A stretch of DNA of 64,000 nt from CAVWSM01 sp963798505 (GTDB lineage: Bacteria; Actinomycetota; Actinomycetes; Jiangellales; Jiangellaceae), in assembly GCA_963798505.1 (NCBI GenBank), contig CAWCTX010000018.1, positions 1 to 64,000 of the forward strand, in the 5' to 3' direction. Of this stretch, positions 18,140-27,471 are shown in pieces. Under the pieces are notes generated by a model. The model was given only the letters and a program-made list of their open reading frames with translations, ran no database searches and was not told the origin of the DNA. How positions within the stretch are numbered: the first letter of the stretch is position 1; each line of letters opens with the position of its first letter. The translations under genes and the position numbers were made by a program.

Positions 18140-21079
18140 GTGGCACGGACAGGGCTCGAGACACCGCTGGTCGGTCGGTCGCCGGAGTTGGCGGCGCTGA
18201 CCGCGGCGCTCGACCGCGCCGCGGCGGGTCGGCCGAGCGCGGTGCTGCTGGCCGGCGACGCGGGCGTAGGCAAGACGCGCCTGCTCAGCGAGCTGGTGGG
18301 CGCAGCCCGAGCCGCCGGCGCGACAGTGCTCGTCGGTCATTGCCTCGACATTGGCGGCGTCGGCCTCCCCTACCTGCCCTTCACCGAAGCGCTGCGTCCG
18401 CTCATGGTGGCCGGCGAGGGTGATCCCGGCGGCGTGCCACGGCTCGGCTACACCCCGGCGGGTGAGGTCGGGCAGCTTCAGCTGTTCGACGCCGTGGTCG
18501 GCCTGCTCGGCCGCGCCGCGCCGCCCGACAAGGGTCCGCTGCTGCTCGTGCTCGAAGACCTGCACTGGGCCGACCAGTCGACGCGGGACCTGCTCGCCTT
18601 CCTCGTGGGGCGGCTGCGCGACGAGCGCCTCCTGCTCGTGGGCAGCTATCGTTCCGACGACCTGCACCGGCGCCATCCGATGCGCCAGCTGCTTGCCCAG
18701 CTGGCCCGGCTGCCGTTGGTCGAGCGCATCGACCTGGCGCCGTTCGACCTCGACGAGATGACGCGCTACTTGGCCGTGCTGCGTGGTGCGCCCGTGGACG
18801 ACGAGACCGTGCAACGGATCCTCGACAGGTCGGAGGGCAACGCCTACTACGCACAGGAGCTGTTGCTGTCGTTGCGCTCCGGCGACGCGGCAGCCAGCCA
18901 GCTCGGCCCGCTGCCGACCCCGCTCGCCGAGGTGCTGCTGACGCGGGTCGAGCAGCTGTCCGGACCGGCCCAGCAGGTCGTGCGGGTCGCGTCCGCAGCC
19001 GGCCGCCAGGTGGGACACGAACTGCTCGCTCAGGCCAGCGGCCTCGACAGCGATGCGCTCGACGCTGCCCAGCGTGAGGCCGCGGCTCATCAGGTGCTCG
19101 AGCCGGCTGACCGTGACAGCTACGCGTTTCGGCACGCCCTGCTCGCCGAGGCCGTCTACGGCGATCTGCTCCCGGGCGAGCGGGCGAGGTTGCACAGCAC
19201 CTACGCACGACTCATCCGCGAGACCCTCGACGGTCCGGCTCCGCTCGGCTCAGCCGCCGAGCTGGCCCACCACTACCTCGAGGCACACGACCTGCCAGGT
19301 GCCCTGCAGGCATCCCTGCGCGCGGCGGAAGAGGCCGAGCGGCTCCATGCGCCGGCCGAGGCCTGGCAGCAGCTCGAGCAGGCGCTGCGGCTGTGGGAGT
19401 CCGTTCCCGACGCCAAGGCGCTGACCGGCACCGATGTGGTGTCGGTCGGCTTGGCAGCAGCCGCCGCAGCCAGCCGCGCCGGGCAGAATTCGCGGGCCGT
19501 GGCCCTCAGCGAGGCAGCGGCGGCGCAGCTCGACGTCGACGCCGACCCACTGCACGCCTCAGCGGTGCATCACAAGCGTGCGCTGCATCTGCTGGGCAAC
19601 AACGAGATCGATGCCGGACTGGCCGCGGCGCAGGAGTCCCGTCGGCTGGCCGAGCTGGCAACGAAGGAGCCGACGCCGCAGTCCGCGTGGGCGGCGGCCA
19701 CCACAGCACGCGCTCTCCTGAACCTTGACCGCTATGCCGAGGCGCAGCGTCACGGCGAGCTCGCGCGCGGGGAGGCCGAGGCGGTGGGCAGCGCCGGCGC
19801 CCAGGCCGACGTCCTCGTCACGCTCGCCGGCCTCGACGACCATTCCGGCCGCGCCGGAGGCAGACCCTCCTTGCTCGAGCGTGCCAGGGACCTGGCGCAG
19901 GACTCGGGCGATCTCCCGACGGAGTTGCGCGTTTCCTTCAACCTGGCCGTCGACGCCTACGACGCAGGTGACGTCGTTGACGCGCTCCGCATCGCCGACG
20001 CCGCGGTCGATCGCAGCATCGCGACGGGCTTGGCGTGGAGCCCTTATGGGCTCGAGCTGCGCTCGCTTCAGGTCACCGCGCGCTATGTCACTGGCGACTG
20101 GGACGGCAGCGAGGCGGCCGGACACTTTGCTGGTCCACTCCCGTCCGACATGGCCATGGCGCGCCTTGCGGGCGTGACGCTTTACGCCAAGGTGGGGCGG
20201 GGCGATCCGGGGGCTGCGGCGATGGTGAGCAGGCTGGAGAGCGCGTGGTCATACGACCCGATGATCTCAATGACGACCGGCGGCAGCTGGTCGGAGCTGT
20301 TGCGCTGGCAGGGGGATCCGGAGGCCGCCCTTGCTGCCGCTGAGAAGACGCTGGAGTTCGTGGAGAAGCAGTGGCCGGGCTTCCTTGGTGCGATCTGGCT
20401 CGGTGCGGTCGGCATGGCGGCGGCCGGTGACCTCGCCGAGCACGCCCGCCTGGTGCACGACGCCGCCGCCCTGGCGACAGCGACTGAGGGCGCGGCGCGC
20501 CTTGCCGATCACGCACAGCGCAACGCGCTTGCGGGTCGGCCACGGCGTGGCGTGATGGGACCGGAGGGCAGCGCCTGGCTGTTGCGCCTCGAGGCAGAGC
20601 GCAGCCGCGTCGACGGGCGCTCCGATGTCGAGCAGTGGCGCAAGTGCGTGGATGCCTTCGACTACGGGCACGTCTATGAAGTTGCGCGCTGCCGGTGGCG
20701 GCTCGCCGAGGCCATGCTCGGCGCTGGCGATCGCGCGGCTGCGGCAGTCGAGGCGCGCGCGGCGCATGACGTGGCAGTCGCCCTCGGTGCACAGCCGCTT
20801 CGCGACGCGGTCGAGTCACTGGTGCGTCGCGGTCGGCTCGACGTTGGCTTGAGCGCTGCCGCCGCGCCGTCCGACGACTCTGGGCTCACGAGTCGCGAGC
20901 TCGAGGTCCTGCGGTTGCTCGCCGAGGGGTTATCCAACCGGCAGATCGGCGAGCGGCTGTTCATCTCGCAGAAGACCGCAAGCGTCCACGTCTCCAACAT
21001 CCTGGCCAAGCTGGGGGTGTCCGGGCGCACGGAAGCCGTCGTTGTCGCTCATCGACGGGGCCTCGTCGGAGGCGGCTGA
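18140..21079 (+). CDS. Large ATP-binding LuxR-family regulator (LAL type)
   Basis: The 979-residue protein has an N-terminal AAA domain (Walker A at residues 39-46, GDAGVGKT; Walker B LLLVLEDLHWAD near 140), a long Ala/Leu-rich helical-repeat middle, and a C-terminal LuxR helix-turn-helix (LTSRELEVLRLLAEGLSNRQ, ISQKTASVHVSNILAKLGV). This is the MalT/LAL layout. GTG at 18140 is 31 bases after malG, on the same strand. LAL regulators often activate sugar or secondary-metabolite genes, so activation of the alpha-glucoside genes is plausible but inferred only from position. A similar regulator begins at the right edge of the window. Confidence 0.9.
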   Translation: MARTGLETPLVGRSPELAALTAALDRAAAGRPSAVLLAGDAGVGKTRLLSELVGAARAAGATVLVGHCLDIGGVGLPYLPFTEALRPLMVAGEGDPGGVPRLGYTPAGEVGQLQLFDAVVGLLGRAAPPDKGPLLLVLEDLHWADQSTRDLLAFLVGRLRDERLLLVGSYRSDDLHRRHPMRQLLAQLARLPLVERIDLAPFDLDEMTRYLAVLRGAPVDDETVQRILDRSEGNAYYAQELLLSLRSGDAAASQLGPLPTPLAEVLLTRVEQLSGPAQQVVRVASAAGRQVGHELLAQASGLDSDALDAAQREAAAHQVLEPADRDSYAFRHALLAEAVYGDLLPGERARLHSTYARLIRETLDGPAPLGSAAELAHHYLEAHDLPGALQASLRAAEEAERLHAPAEAWQQLEQALRLWESVPDAKALTGTDVVSVGLAAAAAASRAGQNSRAVALSEAAAAQLDVDADPLHASAVHHKRALHLLGNNEIDAGLAAAQESRRLAELATKEPTPQSAWAAATTARALLNLDRYAEAQRHGELARGEAEAVGSAGAQADVLVTLAGLDDHSGRAGGRPSLLERARDLAQDSGDLPTELRVSFNLAVDAYDAGDVVDALRIADAAVDRSIATGLAWSPYGLELRSLQVTARYVTGDWDGSEAAGHFAGPLPSDMAMARLAGVTLYAKVGRGDPGAAAMVSRLESAWSYDPMISMTTGGSWSELLRWQGDPEAALAAAEKTLEFVEKQWPGFLGAIWLGAVGMAAAGDLAEHARLVHDAAALATATEGAARLADHAQRNALAGRPRRGVMGPEGSAWLLRLEAERSRVDGRSDVEQWRKCVDAFDYGHVYEVARCRWRLAEAMLGAGDRAAAAVEARAAHDVAVALGAQPLRDAVESLVRRGRLDVGLSAAAAPSDDSGLTSRELEVLRLLAEGLSNRQIGERLFISQKTASVHVSNILAKLGVSGRTEAVVVAHRRGLVGGG

Positions 21080-21090
21080 GTGCGAAGTCA

Positions 21091-22746
21091 TCAGGTCGCG
21101 GCGAGCCATCCTGCGCTGGTTCCCGGGAGGGTACGTCCATCGACGGGTTGCGACGCCAGCACGAGCTCCCCCCAGCTCTCGGGTAGATCCACGGAGGCGT
21201 CGCCGAACGCGACCACGCACCGTGCGTCACCGCGCCGAGCGACGAGCACGTCATCGCGCCCGAGGGAGTCGTCCCAGGAGAGGTCGCCGGCGAACTGGTC
21301 GCGACGCCGCGCGAGCGCTGCACGGTAGAGGCTCAGCATCGACGCCGGATCGGCCGCCTGTGACTCGACCGCGTACTCGGCAAACCACGACGGAGGTGGC
21401 AGCCATGGGTCGGCGGTACGCGGAGGGGACGAGAAGCCGTACGCAGTCGAGGCATCAGGTGTCCACGGCAAGGGCACCCGGCAGCCGTCGCGACCGAGGT
21501 CCGCTCCCCCGGTCCTGCGGAAGATTGGATCCTGCCGCGCGTGGTCGGGCATGTCCAGCACCTCGGGAAGGCCGAGCTCTTCACCCTGGTAGAGGTAGAC
21601 GGCGCCGGGCAGCGCGAGCAGCAGCAGGATCGCCGCACGCGCCCGCCGTTCGCCCAGCGCGACGTCGACGGGCGTGCGCCGTCGCGGGGGCAGGAACGAC
21701 CCGGCTGTCTCCTCCACCGGATGCTCCTGCCCGTAGCGCGTGACCGTGCGGTGCACGTCGTGGTTGGACAGCACCCACGTGATGACGGCGCCGGTGGACG
21801 CGATGTCGCGCATGCCGGCATCGACGGATGTGCGGAAAGCCTTGGCGATGAAGGGCTGCGTGAGCAGGTCGAAAAAGAACGCCTGCGGCAGCTCGTCGGG
21901 GCGCAGGTAGAGCGCGAGGTCGGCCGGCGTCGGCACCCAGATCTCGCCGACGAGCGTGAGCTCGCGCTCGGGGCCGTACGACTCGGCGATCTTGCGCCAG
22001 CGGCGATGCACCTCGTGCACCTCCGGCCGGTTCCACGCATGCCCGTTGTAGTCCGACGGATCGTCCGGGTGCAGGCACCAGTCGGCGAGCTCAGGGTGCT
22101 TGGCGAGACCGTGCGCCACATCGATGCGAAAGCCGTCGACGCCGCGGTCGAACCAGAACCGCAGGACGTCATCGAAATGCGCGGCGACCTCGGGGTTGGT
22201 CCAGTCGAAGTCAGGCTGCGACGAGTCGAACAAATGCAGGTACCACTGCCCCGGCTGTCCGTCGGGCTCGGTGACGCGGGTCCACGCCGGGCCGCCGAAG
22301 GTCGACTCCCAGTTGTTGGGCGGCTCATCACCGTTGGGCCCCCTGCCGTCGCGGAAGAAGAACCGCGCCCGCTCCCGGGTGCCCGGTCCGGCGGCGAGCG
22401 CAGCCTGGAACCACGGATGGTCGGATGAGCAGTGGTTGGGGACCAGGTCCATCAGCACTCGGAGACCGCGCGCGTGCGCTTCGGCGAGAAACGCGTCGAA
22501 CGTTGCCAGGTCGCCGTAGTCGGGCTCGATGTCGAAGTAGTCGGCGATGTCATAGCCATGGTCGCGTTGCGGCGACGGGTAGCAGGGGTTGAGCCAGATC
22601 CCGTCGACGCCCAGCGCTTCGACGTAGTCGAGCCGGGACCGCAAGCCGGCAATGTCGCCGATGCCGTTGCCGTCGGAGTCAGCGAACGACCGCAGGTAGA
22701 CCTGGTAGACGACGCCGGTATGCCACCACGGGTTCGTTCCGGCCAT
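21091..22746 (-). CDS. GH13 alpha-glucosidase, second copy
   Basis: This 551-residue enzyme is a paralogue of the one at 14099-15766. Most motif segments match, for example VVYQVYLRSFADSDGNG, WLNPCYPSPQRDHGYD and GPAWTRVTEPDG. The nucleophile is D209 (GFRIDVAHG), the acid/base E268 (LVGEIW), and SNHDVHRT carries the third acidic residue. No signal peptide is visible. The ATG has GAAGGGG upstream. Unlike copy one there is no clear TGCAA-type operator in the 73 bases separating it from lipA, so it may be read from lipA or from a weak local promoter. It converges on the LAL regulator gene, 11 bases apart. Confidence 0.92.
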   Translation of the reverse strand: MAGTNPWWHTGVVYQVYLRSFADSDGNGIGDIAGLRSRLDYVEALGVDGIWLNPCYPSPQRDHGYDIADYFDIEPDYGDLATFDAFLAEAHARGLRVLMDLVPNHCSSDHPWFQAALAAGPGTRERARFFFRDGRGPNGDEPPNNWESTFGGPAWTRVTEPDGQPGQWYLHLFDSSQPDFDWTNPEVAAHFDDVLRFWFDRGVDGFRIDVAHGLAKHPELADWCLHPDDPSDYNGHAWNRPEVHEVHRRWRKIAESYGPERELTLVGEIWVPTPADLALYLRPDELPQAFFFDLLTQPFIAKAFRTSVDAGMRDIASTGAVITWVLSNHDVHRTVTRYGQEHPVEETAGSFLPPRRRTPVDVALGERRARAAILLLLALPGAVYLYQGEELGLPEVLDMPDHARQDPIFRRTGGADLGRDGCRVPLPWTPDASTAYGFSSPPRTADPWLPPPSWFAEYAVESQAADPASMLSLYRAALARRRDQFAGDLSWDDSLGRDDVLVARRGDARCVVAFGDASVDLPESWGELVLASQPVDGRTLPGTSAGWLAAT

Positions 22747-22819
22747 GTCTGCCCCTTCGAGAGTTGTCACCCTTCGTCGATGCTGGCACGCGTGACGCCG
22801 TGGCGGCTGATGAAGACCG

Positions 22820-23752
22820 CTAGCGTGAGATCGCGCGGGCCTCGACGGCCTGGCGGTAGAGCCGGCCGGCACGGTAGGAGGAGCGGACCAGCGGACCGGA
22901 CATGACCCCCAGGAAGCCGATCTCCTCGGCCTCCTCACGCAGCTGCACGAACTCCTCGGGTTTGACCCAGCGCTCCACCGGGTGATGCCGCAAGGAAGGG
23001 CGAAGGTACTGCGTGATGGTGATGATGTCGCAGCCCGCGTCGTACAAGTCCTGCAACGCCTGCGAGATCTCGGCGCGCTCCTCGCCCATGCCGAGAATAA
23101 GGTTGGACTTGGTGACCATGCCGGCATCGCGCGCCTGGGTGAGCACGTCGAGCGACCGGTCGTAGCGGAACGCCGGGCGGATGCGCTTGAAGATGCGGGG
23201 CACGGTCTCGAGGTTGTGGGCGAACACCTCGGGAGCAGCGTCGAATACCTGCTGCAGGAGATCGGCCTTGCCGGAGAAGTCGGGCGTCAGGATCTCCACC
23301 CCGGTGTTGGGGTTGAGCGCGTGGACGGCGCGAATCGTCTCGGCGTAGAGCCAGGCGCCCTCGTCGTCGAGGTCGTCACGGGTTACGCCCGTGATGGTGG
23401 CGTAGCGCAGGCCCATCGCCTGCACCGACTCCGCGACCCGTCGCGGCTCGTCACGGTCGAGCGGCTCCGGCTTGCCGGTGTGGATCTGGCAGAAGTCGCA
23501 CCGCCGGGTGCACTGGTCGCCGCCGATGAGGAAGGTCGCCTCGCGGTCCTCCCAGCATTCGAAGATGTTGGGGCAGCCGGCCTCCTGGCAGACCGTGTGC
23601 AGCCCCTCGCGCTTCACGAGCGCGTGGAGCTCGGTGTATTCGGGGCCCATCCGTGCGGTCGTCTTGATCCACGACGGCTTGCGCTCGATCGGCGTCTCCG
23701 CGTTGCGGACCTCGAGGCGCAGCAGGCGACGACCTTCGGGAGCGATGGTCAC
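22820..23752 (-). CDS. lipA: Lipoyl synthase
   Basis: LipA is a radical SAM enzyme that inserts two sulfurs into protein-bound octanoyl groups to make lipoyl. The 310-residue protein has the auxiliary cluster cysteines C55, C60 and C66 (CQEAGCPNIFEC) and the SAM-cluster motif C81-C85-C88 (CTRRCDFC). It ends with GPLVRSSYRAG, whose serine ligates the auxiliary cluster. The start is GTG. It lies downstream of glyA-gcvH-gcvT on the same strand, and GcvH is one of its substrates. The usual partner lipB is not in the window. Confidence 0.97.
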   Translation of the reverse strand: MTIAPEGRRLLRLEVRNAETPIERKPSWIKTTARMGPEYTELHALVKREGLHTVCQEAGCPNIFECWEDREATFLIGGDQCTRRCDFCQIHTGKPEPLDRDEPRRVAESVQAMGLRYATITGVTRDDLDDEGAWLYAETIRAVHALNPNTGVEILTPDFSGKADLLQQVFDAAPEVFAHNLETVPRIFKRIRPAFRYDRSLDVLTQARDAGMVTKSNLILGMGEERAEISQALQDLYDAGCDIITITQYLRPSLRHHPVERWVKPEEFVQLREEAEEIGFLGVMSGPLVRSSYRAGRLYRQAVEARAISR

Positions 23753-23785
23753 CGAGCTTCTCCCAACGTTACGAGGGCTGCTTGT

Positions 23786-25045
23786 TCACAGCCCTGGGTA
23801 GAGCGGGTGCTTCGCGGCGAGCGAGCCAACCCGATCTCTGAGGCCATTCTCGTCGAAGTCCGGCTGCAGCGCTGACGCGATGATGTCGGCTACCTCACGG
23901 AAGTCCTCGGCCAGGAAGCCGCGGGTCGCGAGGGCCGGCGTGCCGATGCGCAGCCCCGAGGTCACCATCGGCGGCCGCGGGTCGTTGGGCACGGCGTTGC
24001 GGTTGACGGTGATGCCGATCGAGTGCAGCCGGTCCTCGGCCTGCTTGCCGTCGAGCTCGCTGCCGACGAGGTCGACCAGAACAAGGTGGACATCGGTGCC
24101 ACCGGTGAGCACCTTGATGCCGGCGGCCGCCGCGTCGGGCTGCACCAGCCGCTCCGCGAGAATCTTGGCCCCCTCGACGGTCCGGCGCTGGCGGTCGGCG
24201 AACCCCTCCGAGGCCGCGACCTTGAACGCCACGGCCTTGGCCGCGATCACGTGCTCGAGCGGACCGCCCTGCTGCCCCGGGAAGACGGCCGAGTTGATCT
24301 TCTTGGCAAGGTCCTCGTTGTTGGTGAGGATGAACCCGCCGCGCGGGCCGCCGAGGGTCTTGTGGGTGGTCGAGGTGGTGACGTCGGCGTACGGGACAGG
24401 CGACGGGTGCAGCCCGGCCGCGACCAGCCCGGCGAAGTGCGCCATGTCGACCATGAGAAAGGCGCCCACCTCGTCGGAGATGCGACGGAACTCCGCGAAG
24501 TCGAGCTGGCGAGGGTAGGCCGACCAGCCGGCGATGATCAGCTTGGGCTGGTGCTCCTTGGCCAGGGCCTCGACCTCGGCCATGTCGACGTAGCCGTCGT
24601 CGTCCACGTGGTAGGCGACGACGTTGTAGAGCTTGCCCGAGAAGTTGATCTTCATGCCGTGCGTGAGGTGCCCGCCGTGCGCCAGGCTGAGGCCGAGGAT
24701 CGTGTCACCCGGCTGGATCAGCGCCACCATCGCGGCGGCGTTGGCCTGGGCGCCGGAGTGCGGCTGCACGTTGGCGTACGCCGCACCGAACAGCGCCTTG
24801 ATCCGCTCGATCGCGAGCGTCTCGGCGACATCGACGAACTCGCAGCCGCCGTAGTAGCGGCGCCCGGGATAGCCCTCCGCGTACTTGTTCGTGAGCACCG
24901 ACCCCTGCGCCTCCATCGAGGCGACGGGGGCGAAGTTCTCGGAGGCGATCATCTCTAGCGTCGACTGCTGGCGGTGCAGCTCCGAAGCGACGGCGGCCGC
25001 GATCTCGGGATCGACCTCGGCGAGGGGGGCGTTGAGCAGATCCAT
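23786..25045 (-). CDS. glyA: Serine hydroxymethyltransferase
   Basis: GlyA interconverts serine and glycine with tetrahydrofolate, feeding one-carbon metabolism. It has 419 residues, the normal bacterial length. Visible features are LEMIASENFAPVAS, YAEGYPGRRYYGG, HSGAQANAAAM and the PLP-binding lysine K229 in TTSTTHKTLGGPRGG. The gene sits 12 bases after gcvH, making a gcvT-gcvH-glyA operon. The protein is cytoplasmic. Confidence 0.97.
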   Translation of the reverse strand: MDLLNAPLAEVDPEIAAAVASELHRQQSTLEMIASENFAPVASMEAQGSVLTNKYAEGYPGRRYYGGCEFVDVAETLAIERIKALFGAAYANVQPHSGAQANAAAMVALIQPGDTILGLSLAHGGHLTHGMKINFSGKLYNVVAYHVDDDGYVDMAEVEALAKEHQPKLIIAGWSAYPRQLDFAEFRRISDEVGAFLMVDMAHFAGLVAAGLHPSPVPYADVTTSTTHKTLGGPRGGFILTNNEDLAKKINSAVFPGQQGGPLEHVIAAKAVAFKVAASEGFADRQRRTVEGAKILAERLVQPDAAAAGIKVLTGGTDVHLVLVDLVGSELDGKQAEDRLHSIGITVNRNAVPNDPRPPMVTSGLRIGTPALATRGFLAEDFREVADIIASALQPDFDENGLRDRVGSLAAKHPLYPGL

Positions 25046-25057
25046 CGGTGCGGTTCC

Positions 25058-25435
25058 TTATCCGGCCTCGGCGACGTGCGCGGCGTATTCGTCGGCGGAC
25101 AACAGGCCGGCGTCACCGGAGACGTGCACGGCGAACAGCCAGCCCTCGCCGTACGGGTCGGCATTCACGAGGCTGGGGTCGACGTCAACCGCCTCGTTGG
25201 TGCGCGCCACCTCGCCGGAAACGGGGGCGTAGAGGTCGCTGACCGACTTGGTCGACTCGAGCTCGCCGCACGTCTCGCCGGCGGTGACGCTGCCGCCGAT
25301 CTCGGGGAGCTGAACGTAGACGATGTCGCCGAGCGCATCAGCGGCGTAGGCAGTGATGCCGACCCGCGCCGGATCACCGGAAAGGTCGACCCACTCGTGC
25401 TCCTTGGTGTACTTCAGCTCGGCGGGGTAGCTCAC
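25058..25435 (-). CDS. gcvH: Glycine cleavage system H protein
   Basis: GcvH shuttles the aminomethyl group on a lipoyl arm among the P, T and L proteins. The 125-residue product has HEWVDLSGDPARVGITAYAA, GDIVYVQLPEIG and the lipoylated lysine K63 in ESTKSVSDLYAPVSG. The start is GTG in a GTGA overlap with the gcvT stop. LipA, encoded further down, modifies this protein. GcvP and the L protein are not in this window. Confidence 0.96.
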   Translation of the reverse strand: MSYPAELKYTKEHEWVDLSGDPARVGITAYAADALGDIVYVQLPEIGGSVTAGETCGELESTKSVSDLYAPVSGEVARTNEAVDVDPSLVNADPYGEGWLFAVHVSGDAGLLSADEYAAHVAEAG

Positions 25436-26551
25436 TGGGGCCTCCGGTAGAAGGGCAGCTCGACGACCTGGACGGGTTCCTTGGTGCCGCGTACGTCGAC
25501 GGCGAGCGGCGTGCCGGGCGCAGCGTGCTCGACATCGACGTAGGCCATGGCGATGGGGTGGCCGAGCGTCGGCGACGGCGCACCGCTCGTGATGGTGCCG
25601 ACCTCGCCGCCGTCGGGCGTCACGACGGCATAGCCGTGCCGAGGTGCGCGGCGCGCGTCACTGCGCAGCCCGACCAGACGTGCGCGGTGACGGTTGGTCG
25701 GCACGGGAAGCGAGCGAGGTGCGCCCCACGAAGTCGCCGTCCTTGTCGAGTCGTACGACACGACCGAGACCGGCGTCATACGGACTGACGGCGCGGGAGA
25801 GCTCGTTGCCGTAGAGCGGCATGCCGGCCTCGAGCCGGAGCGTGTCGCGGCAGGCCAGGCCGCACGGCTGGAGCTCGTGCGACTGGCCCGCAGCGAGCAC
25901 CGCCTGCCAGACCGCGGCGGCGTCGCCCGACTCGACGAAGAGCTCAAAACCGTCCTCACCGGTGTAGCCGGTGCGCGCGATGAGGGTGGGCACGCCGGCG
26001 GCCTTGCCCTCGTACCACGCGTAGTACTTGACCGGCCCGAGGTCCACGTCGACGACGGACGACAGGATCTCCAGGCTATGCGGCCCCTGCACCGCAATCA
26101 GCGCGTAGTCGGCGGATCGGTCGGTCACCGCGGCGTCGAATCCGCCGGCTCGGTCGGTGAGTGCGGCGGCGACGACGTCGGAGTTGCTGGCGTTGGCGAC
26201 GACGAGATAGCGGTCGTCGGCCAGCCGGTAGACGATGAGGTCGTCGATGACTCCGCCGTCCTCGGCGCAGATCATCGTGTAGCGGGCGCCGCCGACCTTG
26301 AGGGCACCCATGTTGCCGACCAGCGCGTAGTCGAGGGCCTTTGCGGCGTCGACGCCGCTGACTTCGATCTCCCCCATGTGGGAGAGATCGAAGAGCCCTG
26401 CCTTCTGCCGTACCGCCTGGTGCTCGGCCACGTCGGAGGTGTAGCGGACGGGCATCTGCCAGCCGGCGAAGTCGACAAACTTGGCGCCCAGCGCCTCGTG
26501 CTCCGCATGGAGGGGGGTGCGCTTCGCTGCGCCGGAATGGACGTCATTCAT
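25432..26551 (-). pseudogene. gcvT: Glycine cleavage system T protein, one frameshift near 25700
   Basis: The aminomethyltransferase has HAEHEALGAKFVDFAGWQMP, KAGLFDLSHMGEIEVSG, ARTGYTGEDGFELFV and CRDTLRLEAGMPLYGNEL, all intact. Near 25700 the frame changes, and the C-terminal barrel resumes (ARLVGLRSD, HGYAVVTPDGGEVGTITSG, AMAYVD) to the stop. A single-base error would restore a protein of about 370 residues. It is first in the gcvT-gcvH-glyA operon. Only 44 bases separate it from the upstream SDR gene stop, leaving no room for a glycine riboswitch. Confidence 0.85.
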
Positions 26552-26595
26552 GCCGTAGTCACCGGCCGCGACGCTATCACCCCCCTCCGGGCTGG

Positions 26596-27393
26596 CTAGC
26601 CGACGACCGCCCCGCGGCTCACGTCGGTGATGACCGCGGTGATGCCGGCGGCCCGGTCGGCTGCGAGGAAGGCAGCCGTGTTGGCCACGTCGTCCAGCGT
26701 GAGTGGTCGCTGGAGCAACGCCCCAGGCAACCCAGGCGACTCGCGGAACTGCTCGAGCGTCATCCCGTGGCTCTCGCCGATGCGACGGAGGATCTCAGCG
26801 ACGTGGGAGCCGCGGTCCACGGTCTCCGGGATAACGTCGGCTCGCAGGCAGGCGACCCGGATGCCGTGCGGCGCCAGCTCCCCAGCCAGCTGCCTCGACA
26901 GCGCTTCGACTGCGGCGCAGGCTGGTCCGAAGCCGTCCGTGGCGAGCGTTGCGCGCGCAGCTGTGGTGGACAGAGTCACGATCACGCCGGATCCCTTGCG
27001 CACCATGTGCCGGGCGGCGGCGACTGACGTGACCAGCTGCGTTGTTGCGTACGTGGTGATCGGCAATAGGTAGTCGTCCACTGAGAGCTCGACCAGCGGG
27101 ACGCCCTGCACGTGGGCGACGCCGATCGCATTGAATACAACGTCGATCCTCCCGGCCTCAGCGGCCACCGCGTCGGCGTGCGCTTGTACGTCGTACGGGT
27201 CGAGCGCGTCGACCTGAGCGGCGTGCGCACGGCCGCCCGCCGCCGTGATCTCCTTGGCGACCCGCTCGACTGGCTCGAGGGTGCGGCCCGCCAGAAACAC
27301 TCGGGCGCCCTCGGCGGCGAAGGTCTTTGCCGTGGCTGCGCCGATTGCGCCCGCCGCCCCGTGGATGACTGCGATCTTGTCCTGGAGGAGCAT
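26596..27393 (-). CDS. Short-chain dehydrogenase/reductase
   Basis: This 265-residue SDR has the Rossmann cofactor motif GAAGAIGAATA (TGxxxGxG-like) near the N-terminus, an NAIG segment corresponding to NAG, and a catalytic-type region in which the usual YxxxK Tyr is not evident: the stretch after VIVTLSTTA reads GFGPACAAVEALSRQLAGEL. The Tyr and Lys both appear replaced, so it may be a non-catalytic or atypical member. ATG at 27393 is preferred because GGAAGG lies 7 bases upstream. It stands between the gcv operon and a sigma factor gene, and its substrate is unknown. Confidence 0.8.
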   Translation of the reverse strand: MLLQDKIAVIHGAAGAIGAATAKTFAAEGARVFLAGRTLEPVERVAKEITAAGGRAHAAQVDALDPYDVQAHADAVAAEAGRIDVVFNAIGVAHVQGVPLVELSVDDYLLPITTYATTQLVTSVAAARHMVRKGSGVIVTLSTTAARATLATDGFGPACAAVEALSRQLAGELAPHGIRVACLRADVIPETVDRGSHVAEILRRIGESHGMTLEQFRESPGLPGALLQRPLTLDDVANTAAFLAADRAAGITAVITDVSRGAVVG

Positions 27394-27471
27394 GTCGATC
27401 CTTCCGCTGTTCGTCTTGGTCACCCCACCGACGAACCCGGTCGCGCCAGATCGACACAGGCGAAGACGAAA

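Noticed and set aside
18140..21079. Non-ribosomal or polyketide regulator cluster
   Set aside because: The LAL-type regulator is not accompanied by any biosynthetic genes; the neighbours are sugar genes.
21091..23127. N-terminal extension of the second glucosidase up to 23127
   Set aside because: The added 126 codons overlap the intact lipA gene out of frame and lack GH13 features; ATG at 22746 gives the standard start.
26552..26595. Glycine riboswitch before gcvT
   Set aside because: Only 44 bases separate the SDR stop from the gcvT start, and no paired glycine-aptamer elements are seen there or within the SDR 5' end.
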